Shown: positions 8,250 to 18,377, numbered from the stretch's first letter. The stretch is 64,000 nucleotides of DNA from Cysteiniphilum marinum (GCF_014857925.1 NZ_JACYVZ010000002.1:124001-188000); one strand, 5' to 3'. The notes: generated by a model not told the origin, from the letters alone. Numbers and translations are program-made.

Positions 8250-8711
8250 TTATACATTTCTTTTTTGTTTATGCAACCTTGCATTCACAACCCTCACATA
8301 AATATGATCATAAATGTAATTAAAAACAAGTGCATAGCACAAATAAAAAAATACAAAACCTAAGTTCACCGTAAATGCCGCAATAAAAGGTAAATGTAAC
8401 AACATAATCACAAAGGGGACACTAACCAGACATAACGATAACTCAAATAAACAAGCATGCACAACACGCAACCAAAACTTCCGCTTAAAGCGTACACCGC
8501 CACATTTATTTTCAATCACGTCAAATAGCCAGTTATAAATAAAGTTCCAAAGCATCGCCGCAATCGCAAGAATAACAGCCAAAGCACCCAGTGCGACTGC
8601 GTTTTTCTGTAAAACAAAATACGATAGTGGAATCACAATCAACAAGGCGATAAACTCAAACGATAGCATATGGACAATACGTCCTTTAATACTCATTTTA
8701 TGCTGACTCAT
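8250..8711 (-). CDS. PACE family efflux protein (AceI-like)
   Basis: A 153-residue protein with four predicted membrane helices in two tandem pairs, as in the proteobacterial antimicrobial compound efflux family (AceI exports chlorhexidine and short diamines). Marks: GRIVHMLSFEFIALLIVIPLS with the membrane Glu typical of AceI helix 1, LWNFIYNWLFDVIE at the end of the first pair, and RVVHACLFELSLCLVSVPF starting the second pair. Length fits. The substrate is unknown, and the name marks the family only. Confidence 0.85.
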   Translation of the reverse strand: MSQHKMSIKGRIVHMLSFEFIALLIVIPLSYFVLQKNAVALGALAVILAIAAMLWNFIYNWLFDVIENKCGGVRFKRKFWLRVVHACLFELSLCLVSVPFVIMLLHLPFIAAFTVNLGFVFFYLCYALVFNYIYDHIYVRVVNARLHKQKRNV

Positions 8712-8793
8712 GCTATCTATTATCGTATTTTAAAATTTTCATGTCATGCATTGTTTCAAATTGACTCGTTAAACTCAAGGTTTTGTAACCACT

Positions 8794-9678
8794 TCACTGA
8801 TCTTTTGGCGTAACAGCTACACCAAATTTGCTAATCACAATCGAGCCAATAACGGCAATAATTCCACCAATAACAGAAAGGATACTTGGGATTTCGGATA
8901 AGAAGATAGCTGCTAATATCAACGTGAAAATGGGCATAAGATACAAAGCGCTTGATGCCGCTGCTGCCTTGATATGTTTAAAGGCGTACCCCCATAATAA
9001 ATAAGCAATGGCTCCTGGGAAAACACCCATATACACAATGCTTAAGAGATGTGACATATCCGAATGTATTACTGATTTTATTGCCTCGGGCGCAAAAAAC
9101 ATCAACATCAAAGTGCCTAGCCACATGCAGTAACACACGACTTCAATTGGATGGTAGCGTGCTAAGAACTTCTTTTGAAAGCATGAGTAAATCGCACCTG
9201 AACAGGTCGCGCCATAGACTAATAGCACCCCACCAAATCCCGCGTTATTATGACTTCCTAAGAGTATTACCATTACACCGAATAAACTGATCACAAAACC
9301 CAAAACACCATAACGATTAACCCGCTCTTTAAACAAAATCATCGCTAAAACAGTGACGATAATCGGCAATTGCGCAACGATAAAGTTTGCTAATCCTGCA
9401 CTTACCGTTTTTTCACCTTCATTTAACAAGATGTTATAAGAGAAAAAGCCGAAAAACCCAAGAATGGCAAAAATCATTAAGTCTTTAAGTCGTGGCAATT
9501 GTTTATTCTTAATCAGACAAAATGGGATTAAAGCAGCAATCGATGCCACAAAATAGCGTGACAATGCCAAGCCACCAGCTGAAAACGCTTCCATCACATA
9601 GCGAATACCGACAAACGCAGATGCCCATAAGACAACGGTTATGATCAGTGCAATCAATGCTTTTTTCTCGTTGGTCAT
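8794..9678 (-). CDS. EamA/DMT family transporter
   Basis: A ten-helix drug/metabolite transporter built from two EamA repeats. Evidence: the first helix LIALIITVVLWASAFVGIRYV, the LSRYFVASIAALIPF segment, VAQLPIIVTVLAMILFKERVNR at the end of repeat 1, and LYLMPIFTLILAAIFLSE at the matching place in repeat 2. ATG at 9678 is chosen because AAAAGAGAAAGT precedes it; the longer frame to 9741 has no such site. The substrate cannot be told from sequence; relatives export amino acids or metabolites. Divergent from rdgB. Confidence 0.85.
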   Translation of the reverse strand: MTNEKKALIALIITVVLWASAFVGIRYVMEAFSAGGLALSRYFVASIAALIPFCLIKNKQLPRLKDLMIFAILGFFGFFSYNILLNEGEKTVSAGLANFIVAQLPIIVTVLAMILFKERVNRYGVLGFVISLFGVMVILLGSHNNAGFGGVLLVYGATCSGAIYSCFQKKFLARYHPIEVVCYCMWLGTLMLMFFAPEAIKSVIHSDMSHLLSIVYMGVFPGAIAYLLWGYAFKHIKAAAASSALYLMPIFTLILAAIFLSEIPSILSVIGGIIAVIGSIVISKFGVAVTPKDQ

Positions 9679-9814
9679 ACTTTCTCTTTTCTTAATTTTG
9701 ATGCGATATACTAACTTAATCAGCTCAATAGTGACTAGCAATTTACTTCATTTGCTTAGTTTTTTATTTGCTATTAAACTACGCACAATTTATTAAACAG
9801 GATTCACTAAGCAC

Positions 9815-10411
9815 ATGAAAGAAATTGTCTTTGCATCAAGTAATAAAGGGAAAATCAAAGAAGTCAGCGAGATATTATCGCCCTTGGGCTTTAAAGTCAT
9901 TCCACAAACAGAGTTTAATGTCTCCGATGCTGATGAAACTGGCTTAAGCTTTGTTGAAAACGCTATTCTAAAAGCACGACACTGTGCGCAATTTACGGGT
10001 CTTCCAGCACTTGCCGATGACTCTGGTTTATGCGTTGATGCCTTAAAGGGCGCGCCTGGGATTTATTCAGCACGCTTCTCAGGCGGGCATGGTAATGATG
10101 AAGCAAATATCGATAAGCTGCTTCATGACATGAAGAATATCACAGATGATAAACGTCAAGCCCACTTTCAATGTGTTTTAGCCCTTGTAATGCATGAGCA
10201 TGACCCCATGCCTGTGATCGCTGAAGGACGTGTTGACGGTAGTATCACACATGCGCGTCGCGGCAGTAATGGCTTTGGTTACAACCCTGTTTTTTTATTG
10301 CCTGAATATCAGCAAACGATGGCTGAAGTATCTAATGATGTCAAAAATAGTGTCAGTCACCGCGCGCGCGCGTTGGCAAAACTCAAAGAGAAACTCCACC
10401 GCCTTTTGTAG
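9815..10411 (+). CDS. rdgB: XTP/dITP diphosphatase (RdgB/HAM1)
   Basis: Hydrolyses deaminated purine triphosphates (dITP, XTP) to monophosphates, keeping them out of DNA. Marks: [68 protein letters not shown] and the C-terminal [20 protein letters not shown] with [13 protein letters not shown]. Length of 198 residues is standard. Divergent from the EamA transporter, followed by ybeD-lipB. Confidence 0.96.
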   Translation: MKEIVFASSNKGKIKEVSEILSPLGFKVIPQTEFNVSDADETGLSFVENAILKARHCAQFTGLPALADDSGLCVDALKGAPGIYSARFSGGHGNDEANIDKLLHDMKNITDDKRQAHFQCVLALVMHEHDPMPVIAEGRVDGSITHARRGSNGFGYNPVFLLPEYQQTMAEVSNDVKNSVSHRARALAKLKEKLHRLL

Positions 10412-10499
10412 AAAAACATGATACTTCAAGATGATTTTCTTGATACTTTACATTACACTGAAGCGCAATATTGTTTGGCAACTATAGGTTATATTTAAG

Positions 10500-10853
10500 A
10501 TGAGCAACAACGACAAGAAAGAAGCACCAGAAAACAAAAAAGAACAAGCACTTCCTACAGAGACAACTAAAGCTGAAGGTGGTGAGGCAAAGCAGACTGA
10601 AACCTTATTTGAGTTTCCTTGCAAATTTCCAATCAAAATCATGGCAAATCCACAAAAAGAAGTTGCTGAGTTTGTCCTTAATACCTTAGAGAAATACATC
10701 GAAAATCCTGAGAAAATTGAATTCAGCACACGCGAAAGCAAAACTGGTAAATACGTCTCTATTACTGCAATCTTTGAAGCAACAAGCAAAGAGCAGCTTG
10801 ATAATATTTATCAAGCATTAAGTGGACATCCAGAGATTCACATGGTCCTTTAA
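10500..10853 (+). CDS. ybeD: DUF493 (YbeD-like) family protein
   Basis: A small alpha/beta protein of the YbeD family. The core begins near residue 38: LFEFPCKFPIKIMANP, then VLNTLEKYI, STRESKTGKYVSITAIFEATSKEQLDNIYQALSGHPEIHMVL, matching the family's 'S..G.Y.S.T......Q...IY..L..H..V..VL' pattern. An N-terminal, charged, low-complexity tail of about 35 residues is extra compared with E. coli YbeD (87 residues). It lies three bases before lipB, the same order as in Enterobacteria. The function is unknown; an ACT-like regulatory fold is known for the family. Confidence 0.9.
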   Translation: MSNNDKKEAPENKKEQALPTETTKAEGGEAKQTETLFEFPCKFPIKIMANPQKEVAEFVLNTLEKYIENPEKIEFSTRESKTGKYVSITAIFEATSKEQLDNIYQALSGHPEIHMVL

Positions 10854-10856
10854 CAG

Positions 10857-11459
10857 ATGTCAATCCTCATTAAAAATCTGGGATTACAGGACTACGAGTC
10901 AGTTTATCAGTCAATGGTTGAATTTACACAATCACGCACCGAGGACACTCAAGACCAAATCTGGCTTGTTGAGCACCCAGCTGTTTTCACCCAAGGTCGC
11001 CATGGTAAACCTGAGCATATCATTAATCCTAAAAACATCCCGGTTATCCAAAGTGACCGTGGCGGTCAAGTCACCTATCACGGACCAGGACAAGCAGTTA
11101 TTTACTTCTTGTTTGATCTTAAACGCCTTAATTTAGGTGTTAAAGACTTTGTTTGCACGATTGAGAAATCATGCATGCACTTACTAAAAACCTATAGTAT
11201 CAGCAGTCATACCATTGAGAATGCACCAGGTATTTATGTTGATCAGGCTAAAATTGCATCACTTGGCTTGCGTGTTAAAAAAGGGCTTACCTATCATGGT
11301 CTTGCCATTAATGTAAATATGGATCTGACACCATTTAGCTATATCAACCCTTGTGGTTATCAAGGCTTGAAGATGACGCAAATTCACGCACATAACCCTA
11401 AAGTTAACATTGGCGATGTATTGAATGACTATGCGCAAATATTAACGCACAAGTTATAG
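10857..11459 (+). CDS. lipB: octanoyl-[ACP]:protein N-octanoyltransferase
   Basis: Transfers octanoate from ACP to lipoyl domains, the first step of protein lipoylation. Visible motifs: [57 protein letters not shown] with the catalytic Lys, THHGLAINV-like [10 protein letters not shown], and [13 protein letters not shown] with the acyl-carrying Cys. Length of 200 residues is standard. Coupled to ybeD upstream. lipA is not in the window. Confidence 0.96.
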   Translation: MSILIKNLGLQDYESVYQSMVEFTQSRTEDTQDQIWLVEHPAVFTQGRHGKPEHIINPKNIPVIQSDRGGQVTYHGPGQAVIYFLFDLKRLNLGVKDFVCTIEKSCMHLLKTYSISSHTIENAPGIYVDQAKIASLGLRVKKGLTYHGLAINVNMDLTPFSYINPCGYQGLKMTQIHAHNPKVNIGDVLNDYAQILTHKL

Positions 11460-11510
11460 CTAAATTGACTATAACCATATTCCAAACCACTTTGATTGTG
11501 TAAGCGCTGG

Positions 11511-11645
11511 CTGAGCGTAAGTCGAAGCCTCTATGAAGTTGTAACTTTCCCAAGCTTATCCACTTCGACTGATGCTCAGTGCATCGCTTCGACTTACGCT
11601 CAGGGTACGGTGAGCACTTGTGGGTAAATATTTAGTCTTAGCCGC
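11511..11645. repeat. interspersed repeat B, copy 1 (18-bp inverted repeat)
   Basis: Fills most of the 270-base gap after lipB. CTGAGCGTAAGTCGAAGC (11511-11528) is perfectly inverted at 11586-11603. Between and after lie CTTCGACT(N3)GCTCAGTGCATC units. The right end GGGTAAATATTTAGTCTTAGCC recurs, with small changes, at 28391-28412, as does the left TTTCCCAAGC. No coding capacity is seen. Confidence 0.78.
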
Positions 11646-11729
11646 TAACATAGATAGTTTAATTTTCAATTAGACCGATCATGAGATTATTGTCATAATA
11701 GCCAAAGATTCATTTGACGCGCATAGGCT

Positions 11730-13205
11730 ATGCAACTAAAACCTAAAAAACTACTTCTTAACACCAAGCAACCCTTTGGCTTATGGTTTTTGTTATTAAC
11801 ATCGCTCTTTTACAGCATGGGAACGACTGCCATCACGGTGCATTTTTCTGGCTTTATTCATAGCATTGCTGATAGCACACAAGAAGGGTTAACCTCTGAT
11901 ATTTTAGCCATTAACTTTAACCTTGTGACCAATCTTTTCTTATATAGTGCCGCAGGATTGATCGGTGGTATTTTAGGTTACATGATCGGTCATCGCCGCT
12001 CGGTGATTATCGGCATGCTTTATTCATTTGTCGCGCTTATTCTATTATCACTTAATAACTTATCTTTAATCGGTTTTTCCGCCTATGTGATTGGTGTAGG
12101 CCTTGTCATTCCCAACCTGTTCACCACATTAAGCTTTCTTTATACCCAGGATGACCCACGACGTCACGCTGGTTTTACTTTGATGTATATGACCACGGTT
12201 CTTGGCGCTGCATTATCATTATCCATTAGTGGCACATTGCAACACTTAAGTTATCAGCACTGGTTTATGATTATGTCCGTAGTCACTCTCTTTGCAGTAC
12301 TTATTTTCTTAGCAGGTGGCATTTATCTTAATCGCAATATTGGTTTGATTGATGGCGTTGAAGCAAAATATACACCATCAACCTACAGTGTTTTGTTTAT
12401 TTTGATCGTACTATCCTCATTAACAGATTTCTTGCTGCATTATCAGCGCGTGTTACAAGCGCTTATTATTGCCTTAGCATTTATCTCGGTTACCATCATG
12501 CTTATCTATGCTTATCTTGAAAAAGATGAGACGCAACGCAAACGCAACCGCTTGCTGCTTATTCTATTAGCCTTTAGCGTGTTTTTCTGGTTGGCTGATA
12601 AGAGTATTATTACTATTTTTCTTAACTACCTCACCCTTTTTAACCGTGATTATGGCTTCTTTAACGCCAAGAGTTTATCGGCTGATTTCTTTTTTGAAGC
12701 TAATATTGCTTTGGTACTTATTATTGGCTTTGTCTCGGCAGTACTGTGGAATAAAAATAAGCACACGCAACATATGAAGCGCTTGATTCGCTTATTTAGT
12801 TTGGCTACTTTTTTTATGGCATTAGCATGTGGCTTGTTATTTTTTAGCTTCTTCTCGCAGTCATTAAATCACTTTGCAATGACGGGGAATTATCTGCTAC
12901 TTATTACCTTGATGTTAAACTCCGTTGCCAAAGTATTGTTGTTACCTTTGTATTATGCAATGGTTGGGAAATTCTCACCACGCAAATATGAATCTATCGT
13001 AATGGGCTTTTTCTTTATCATCACTGCAGCTATCGGTGTATTTGTCTTTTCGCTTAATCAAAATATTCTTAATTCGCAAACATTAACGACAACTTACCAA
13101 TCATTATCTTATCTTTATGGCACGCTGTTAATTGCTGGTTTGATATGTGCTTTAGTTGCCTACCTGTTATCAAAATTCATGCACTATCATAAAAAAAATG
13201 TCTAA
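11730..13205 (+). CDS. POT/MFS-type transporter (peptide transporter-like)
   Basis: A 491-residue membrane protein with about 12-14 hydrophobic helices. The N-terminal half resembles proton-dependent oligopeptide transporters: QPFGLWFLLLTSLFYSMGTTA in helix 1, GGILGYMIGHRRSVIIGML after helix 2, and TQDDPRRHAGFTLMYMTTVLGA, close to the POT 'DPRRDAGF...YMGINLG' motif. The ExxER helix-1 motif used for proton coupling in typical POTs is missing, so substrate and mechanism may differ. Alone between repeat B and the BI-1 gene. Confidence 0.7.
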   Translation: MQLKPKKLLLNTKQPFGLWFLLLTSLFYSMGTTAITVHFSGFIHSIADSTQEGLTSDILAINFNLVTNLFLYSAAGLIGGILGYMIGHRRSVIIGMLYSFVALILLSLNNLSLIGFSAYVIGVGLVIPNLFTTLSFLYTQDDPRRHAGFTLMYMTTVLGAALSLSISGTLQHLSYQHWFMIMSVVTLFAVLIFLAGGIYLNRNIGLIDGVEAKYTPSTYSVLFILIVLSSLTDFLLHYQRVLQALIIALAFISVTIMLIYAYLEKDETQRKRNRLLLILLAFSVFFWLADKSIITIFLNYLTLFNRDYGFFNAKSLSADFFFEANIALVLIIGFVSAVLWNKNKHTQHMKRLIRLFSLATFFMALACGLLFFSFFSQSLNHFAMTGNYLLLITLMLNSVAKVLLLPLYYAMVGKFSPRKYESIVMGFFFIITAAIGVFVFSLNQNILNSQTLTTTYQSLSYLYGTLLIAGLICALVAYLLSKFMHYHKKNV

Positions 13206-13298
13206 ATTTAAGCCATTGGCTATTGTTTTTTCAGCGACTCTCCCCATATACTTAGCAGCGATTTTAAGCTTTTTAATTAAATATCATATGGAGAGAAT

Positions 13299-13991
13299 AT
13301 GAACGATCGTTTTAACTACCAACAAAATGCACGCGTGATTGATGCTCGTGGCAGCTCTGTCATTCAAACCAACAAAGTATTACGTAATACTTATTTACTG
13401 TTGTCACTAACGCTTTTGTTTAGTGCCTTAACAGCGGGTTGGTCGATGATGGTGGCAGCACCTCCTATTAACCCATTTATTACTTTAATCGTCTACTTTG
13501 CTTTACTCTTTGGTGTGCAAGCAACACGCAACAGTCCCATGGGGTTAGTGTTAACTTTTGCATTAACAGGCTTTCTGGGATGGACATTAGGACCTATTTT
13601 AAACTATTACATTACAACATTTAGTAATGGCTCTGAGCTTATTATGATGTCTTTAGGAGCAACAGGTGCAATATTCCTAGGCCTTTCAGCAATCGCCTTA
13701 AATCCAAAACGTGATTTCTCAAGATTGGGTTCTTTCCTTGGCATAGGTGCACTGATTGCATTAGTTGCTATTGTGGTTAACTTATTCTTACAAATGCCAG
13801 CATTGTACTTAGCGCTGTCTGTTATTATTGCCTTTATCTCAGGTGGTTTTATTCTGTGGCAGACCAATCAGATCGTACGTGGTGGTGAAACAAACTACAT
13901 CGTTGCGACAGTCACTATCTATGTCTCAATCCTAAATATCTTCTTAACCATTTTACAATTCCTAGGTATGTTCTCAGGAAATCGCAATTAA
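13299..13991 (+). CDS. Bax inhibitor-1/YccA family membrane protein
   Basis: A 230-residue protein with seven predicted helices. Family marks: SSVIQTNKVLRNTYLLLSLTLLFSALTAG at the N-terminus, GLVLTFALTGFLGWTLGPIL, SLGATGAIFLGLSAIALNPKRDF (the YccA 'T...F..LS....T.RDFS' region), and the C-terminal YIVATVTIYVSILNIFLTILQFLG. Family members are calcium-leak channels or modulators of FtsH protease. A clear GGAGAG site precedes the ATG. Confidence 0.92.
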   Translation: MNDRFNYQQNARVIDARGSSVIQTNKVLRNTYLLLSLTLLFSALTAGWSMMVAAPPINPFITLIVYFALLFGVQATRNSPMGLVLTFALTGFLGWTLGPILNYYITTFSNGSELIMMSLGATGAIFLGLSAIALNPKRDFSRLGSFLGIGALIALVAIVVNLFLQMPALYLALSVIIAFISGGFILWQTNQIVRGGETNYIVATVTIYVSILNIFLTILQFLGMFSGNRN

Positions 13992-14012
13992 AAAAATACA
14001 GAGGAAGCATTT

Positions 14013-14030
14013 TCAGCAATCTGTTGCTGA
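14013..14030 (+). terminator. possible terminator hairpin after the BI-1 gene
   Basis: A perfect 7-bp stem TCAGCAA/TTGCTGA with loop TCTG lies 20 bases after the stop. There is no strong T-run on either strand, so termination is uncertain. Confidence 0.35.
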
Positions 14031-14044
14031 TCAGAAGTTTTATA

Positions 14045-17000
14045 TCAATTGTCCCTGATTGTTGGTTGGTTACACCCAATACATACAGCAATCTCGCCAT
14101 AATTGGACGACGCGCCATCATCATCATAGGCATAAACTGCTAGGTCAATAAACCCTCTATAGCCTGATTGTGTTGAAATACCAATACCCTCACTTAAAGC
14201 TTCAATTATTGCATCTTGATTATGTTCACCATTAATTCCTGTGATGGTCACGCTTGTTGTATTGTTGCCAGTACCTTCAGTATTTTCGGGCAAAAATAGT
14301 ACGACTTCCTCACCAGGATTACTGTAACTTATCGTGTATTCCACATATGATAGATTACCATCAATATCATCCGCTTCACCAGCATCTACTATGGCAGTCG
14401 TAGTATCTACGGGTAAAATTATTAGATCTAATGGACTATTAAATACTGGAGGATCATTTACATCATTTACTTGAATAGAAACTGCTAATGGATCGGCACT
14501 TAAACCTTGAGCATCAGTGGCATAAATTATCATTTCAACTTCGCCAAAGAAATCTGGTTCTGGTGTGAATTCAATGCTTGCTAGAGCTTCTTGTATTGCA
14601 TCCTGACCAAAGTTTCCTCTATACCCTGTTATAAGTAGTGTAGATGTATCATGACCAAAGCCTTCGGAATAGGGAATATTTAGTGTACCACTCTCTACAT
14701 CAAGCGTTACTCTTGCTAAATTTCCTTCAATATCCGAAACCATAACAGCATCTATAGAACCTACTTCATCTTCTTCTACTTCTATTATAGATTCTGCAGT
14801 GATCATAGGAGGATCATTTGTGTTTAGCACGTTAATTATACTTGTTTTTTCGATTGCATAGAGACCTGTAGTATCAACAGCATTAATTGTTAGATAAGCC
14901 TGACCAACATAGTTGCTTTCTGGGGTATAAGAAATACCTTCGTATATGCTTCTTACGATTCCTGAGTGAGTAAAATTTCCATTAAACCCTGTTATCGTTA
15001 CTTGATTTGTTCCATCACCACTGCCTTCGCCAAAAGCAGGTAGATTTAGAACACCCTTATCTACACTTATCTCTATAGCTTCTAAATCACGATCAGCGTC
15101 GGTCACTATTATACTTGTTTTATCAAACCTAGATGTAGTATCTTCCAGCACAGTTTTCGGAGATTCTGACACGATTATTGGTGCCTGTCCTGCGCAAGCT
15201 TGCCAATCTGAAACTAAACTCTCGGTTTGAACAATATGCAAACACCCATAACCTATTCTGATATTATCTGAATTGGATGTAAATATATTTATAATATCAG
15301 ACTTAATAAGTGATGTATCATATCGTTTATCCTCAGACCAACTAACAACTGATTTGGGCATGTTAACAAACGAAGCAGCAAAAGCATCTTTGCTTCCTTT
15401 TGCATCTAAGAGGCTATTAGTTTTAACATATTTATCTATATCCTGTGGCAAGAACCCTTCATTACCCCAAATGCGCAAATCATATTCACCCAAAGTGTTG
15501 TTAGGTGTTAATAAGATAAATGAATTCATTGTTGTACCAATTGTCAAACCCTTATGTTGCTCACTATCTATAATCTCTTCTCTAGTGTCTACTTCAGCAG
15601 TCTTATCAATATTTCCCCAAGCCTTTGCAATATAATTTTGCTTAGATTCATCCATATCAACTGCTAAAAAAGCATTGCGATTAGAAAAGAATTCAGGATC
15701 TATCATTCCGTCCAATACTGGAGGCTCGGTAGTTCGTAGCTCTCCCCATGTAACCGCACTTTTAGATATGTCTACACCATTTTTGACAATTTTAAGTCCT
15801 GAGAATGAAGTTTGTGTCGCTGCTATATTTTTTATACTAGAAGCGCCACTGGTTATGGTCCCTCCTTCATCTGCATTTCCCCAACTGACTACAGTTAGAT
15901 TTCCCAATAATACGGCAAAAGCACTTCTTGTGGAATAAACTGCAATGGCATTATGATTATCAATTGCTGCTTGATTATTAAGAGTTATCTCTCCGCCGGC
16001 TTCTATATCACCCCAAGAATAAACATTATAATCTTTAGTCAATACTGCATAGGCAAAAGGTGCTTCATCTTCATCACTACCACTACGGTAAACTGCTCTA
16101 ACATTATTTTTCAGCTCAAGTAGGATCTCTTGATCTAGCGGTGGATCTTGTAGTGTATTAACATTAGAGGAGGAGATTAACTTTAGCTCACCGCTTGAGT
16201 TTATTACAACATACTCATCAATACCTGGATAAACTCTAGCAATATTATTAAAAACTCCAGTATTATTTGATGGATCAAATTTTGCCCCCCAAATAATTAA
16301 CGTGCCATTGCCATCATTCAATAAAGCAGCCAGAGAACTTTTATTTGAGTACAAAGATTTGATTCCGTTGCTTTCAATATCATCTTTATATGATCCAAGT
16401 TTATCAGTAACTTCATCATTTCCACCTTGAGTTAGTTCATAGGTACTATTATCAAAAATGGCATAAGCATCATTACCCGTTGAGGCAAAAAATTCACTTT
16501 CAAATTTATACATTGAATTAAAGCCATGATTAGCACCTTGGTTTAGCCAACTTTTTGCAAATACTGACTCTGGAATTCCATCACGATAGTTGTCAATGTA
16601 GATAGATGTTTTTGATGGAACCCCAGCAACATCTCCACTAGGATTTGCTTGGATTGGTGTGACTATAAAGGTTAAAATTCCTGGTCTTCCAGAAGATATC
16701 ATATCTTCATGGTTTAAACGAATGTAAGCAGTGTTAACTGAGTCTATTTTATTGCCATTAAAGTACCACTCATAAACTGATAGTCCTTCCTCTCCAACAT
16801 TATTATCACAATAAATATAATTCGCATAAACTTTTGTATCTGTCCCTAACTTAGGGTCTTCACCACCATCAACCAAAACTTTTAAATCTTTAACATATAT
16901 ATTAGTCTGAAACTCTGATGATTTAACATCAAATAAAGTAGTTTTTTGGTCTCCACGACCTGGAACACAGGTATCTGATTTTACACCCTTGGTGCTTCCA

Positions 17001-17128
17001 TTGACTTGATTAAAAGCCACAAGACTTATAAAACTTATTGAGAAATACTTAGAAGTTAATAAATACCCCTTACTTCCCACATCAAAAAGGCTTTTAAACC
17101 AACACATTAATAAGCTATAGTTAATCAC
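14045..17128 (-). CDS. large exported protein with RCC1-like and cadherin-like repeats
   Basis: A 1027-residue protein. The N-terminus has a hydrophobic stretch (about 25-45, SISFISLVAFNQVNG) that may be a signal. Residues about 190-640 carry irregular RCC1-like units marked by LIIWGAKFD, VYSWGDIEAGG, VVSWGNADEGG, AVTWGELR, AKAWGNID and LRIWGNEG. Residues about 655-1010 form three repeats of about 115 residues, two ending in NDPP, with VTITGFNGNF / LITGYRGNFGQDAI / VTITGINGEHNQDAI, like cadherin-type surface domains. An adhesin or secreted surface protein is likely, but no activity can be named. The start is uncertain: GTG at 17128 or ATG at 17107. First gene upstream of repeat A copy 2. Confidence 0.75.
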   Translation of the reverse strand: MINYSLLMCWFKSLFDVGSKGYLLTSKYFSISFISLVAFNQVNGSTKGVKSDTCVPGRGDQKTTLFDVKSSEFQTNIYVKDLKVLVDGGEDPKLGTDTKVYANYIYCDNNVGEEGLSVYEWYFNGNKIDSVNTAYIRLNHEDMISSGRPGILTFIVTPIQANPSGDVAGVPSKTSIYIDNYRDGIPESVFAKSWLNQGANHGFNSMYKFESEFFASTGNDAYAIFDNSTYELTQGGNDEVTDKLGSYKDDIESNGIKSLYSNKSSLAALLNDGNGTLIIWGAKFDPSNNTGVFNNIARVYPGIDEYVVINSSGELKLISSSNVNTLQDPPLDQEILLELKNNVRAVYRSGSDEDEAPFAYAVLTKDYNVYSWGDIEAGGEITLNNQAAIDNHNAIAVYSTRSAFAVLLGNLTVVSWGNADEGGTITSGASSIKNIAATQTSFSGLKIVKNGVDISKSAVTWGELRTTEPPVLDGMIDPEFFSNRNAFLAVDMDESKQNYIAKAWGNIDKTAEVDTREEIIDSEQHKGLTIGTTMNSFILLTPNNTLGEYDLRIWGNEGFLPQDIDKYVKTNSLLDAKGSKDAFAASFVNMPKSVVSWSEDKRYDTSLIKSDIINIFTSNSDNIRIGYGCLHIVQTESLVSDWQACAGQAPIIVSESPKTVLEDTTSRFDKTSIIVTDADRDLEAIEISVDKGVLNLPAFGEGSGDGTNQVTITGFNGNFTHSGIVRSIYEGISYTPESNYVGQAYLTINAVDTTGLYAIEKTSIINVLNTNDPPMITAESIIEVEEDEVGSIDAVMVSDIEGNLARVTLDVESGTLNIPYSEGFGHDTSTLLITGYRGNFGQDAIQEALASIEFTPEPDFFGEVEMIIYATDAQGLSADPLAVSIQVNDVNDPPVFNSPLDLIILPVDTTTAIVDAGEADDIDGNLSYVEYTISYSNPGEEVVLFLPENTEGTGNNTTSVTITGINGEHNQDAIIEALSEGIGISTQSGYRGFIDLAVYAYDDDGASSNYGEIAVCIGCNQPTIRDN

Positions 17129-17228
17129 GCTTTATTTTCCCCCATATATTTTAGCTTTACAATATTTCACCAATACCTATATACCCATCACAACCATCCT
17201 ACAGTTTTCCTGCTATTGAATTTCGCGC

Positions 17229-17387
17229 ATTTTTTCTATTTCAACACCCCGCCTCGCAAGCTTAAGCACCCCTCTTGAAAAGAAGGGAATTAAAATGACC
17301 GTCGCCCAATTCCCCTCTTTTCAAGGAGTGACAGCCGCAGGCTGACAGGGTGTTTATATAAAATCATAGTTTTTTTCTAAAGTACGT
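17229..17387. repeat. interspersed repeat A, copy 2
   Basis: A second copy of the element at 8073-8227, in the same orientation. The left end AACACCCCG (17243-17251) and the right end CAGGGTGTT (17346-17354) are near-inverted, with one mismatch relative to copy 1. The copies keep GCTTAAG and the right flank AAAATCATAGTTTTTT. It lies between two genes for exported proteins. Confidence 0.8.
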
Positions 17388-17399
17388 AACTTCAGTAAT

Positions 17400-18377
17400 T
17401 TAAACTGTATCTTGCACACACATCACATACTGTGTACTTGAATCATAAACGTTATAGACACCACCGTAGGTAGTACCATCAGGTGGGTTTGGATTCATAT
17501 AAACTGCTGTATATGGTGCGATTGGATCATTCGAAGGAGTTGATGATATATAGTTTACTTCAACAGGCCATGCATAAGTTGTAAGATCAGAACTATCGCT
17601 ATCTAGCCATGATTTCAGTGCAAGTATATCATTAGATGACGGCAATCTCATTGCTTTGTTATTAATCTTCAAACCTGCACAAAACTCTACAGGACCAACC
17701 ACATCATCATCCAAACTCATGCCATTCTCACCATGACTAATAGTAACCCAATCTGTTGAGCTTTCCTTCTTATTGTAAGTATGGGTTGGAGAAGGTACTG
17801 TGTTTAGTTCATTAAGTCGTTCGATAGTTATTGGAACACAAAAAATCTTATCTGTAGTTTGAATACAATCTGAGTCAAAAGCATAAAGGGTACTGTAATT
17901 TACCAGTTGAGTTGAATCGCCTGCTGGGTTTTGTTCTACGATGCGTAGTTTATAAGTAACATAATCCCCTTTTTCTATCTGATTCGTAATAGTCGAATCT
18001 AAAGAGCTTATATCTATGTTTGCAGTTACTTGTGAACGCTTATCTGGATCGTTAGGAAACTGATATGTTAAAAGTTGCTCTGAACCAAGTGCAAGCCCTG
18101 AGCCAACTGCTTCGTCTGAAGCTGTAGCATAAAACTGTATACCAGAAGCCATCACATCAATTGCGATATCAGTATCACCGTCTGTATTTTTTGCACTAAT
18201 ATCAACCGTTATTTCAGAAGCATCGTCAAAAGCCCCGTCATATGGACTTAAAGCAGAGCCTCCTGTTTCGCTATGAGTGATATCTGTTGATTCTACATCA
18301 AGCGCCAGAAAATCAGATTGCGCATAACTTATGTTTCCTAAAGTAATACCAAATAGACAAACTATTATTTTCTTCAT
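17400..18377 (-). CDS. secreted protein of unknown function with DUF1566-like C-terminus
   Basis: A 325-residue protein with a clean signal peptide (MKKIIVCLFGITLGNISYA, cut before QSDF) and an AAGGGGA site before the ATG. The first half is Asp/Ser/Thr-rich and beta-like. The second half (about 210-325) has paired Cys and a pattern FCAGLKINNKAMRLPSSNDI...W...YISSTP...AVYMNP...YVMCVQDTV that recalls DUF1566/C-type-lectin-like domains ('WRLPT..EL'). No enzymatic residues can be assigned. It sits between the RCC1/cadherin protein and an Asp-box lipoprotein, all three on the minus strand, possibly a surface-protein group. Confidence 0.65.
   Translation of the reverse strand: MKKIIVCLFGITLGNISYAQSDFLALDVESTDITHSETGGSALSPYDGAFDDASEITVDISAKNTDGDTDIAIDVMASGIQFYATASDEAVGSGLALGSEQLLTYQFPNDPDKRSQVTANIDISSLDSTITNQIEKGDYVTYKLRIVEQNPAGDSTQLVNYSTLYAFDSDCIQTTDKIFCVPITIERLNELNTVPSPTHTYNKKESSTDWVTISHGENGMSLDDDVVGPVEFCAGLKINNKAMRLPSSNDILALKSWLDSDSSDLTTYAWPVEVNYISSTPSNDPIAPYTAVYMNPNPPDGTTYGGVYNVYDSSTQYVMCVQDTV

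Noticed and set aside
7998-8363. Open frame of 121 codons on the plus strand
   Set aside because: It runs through repeat A copy 1 and into the antisense of the PACE gene, has no ribosome site, and has no recognisable domain.
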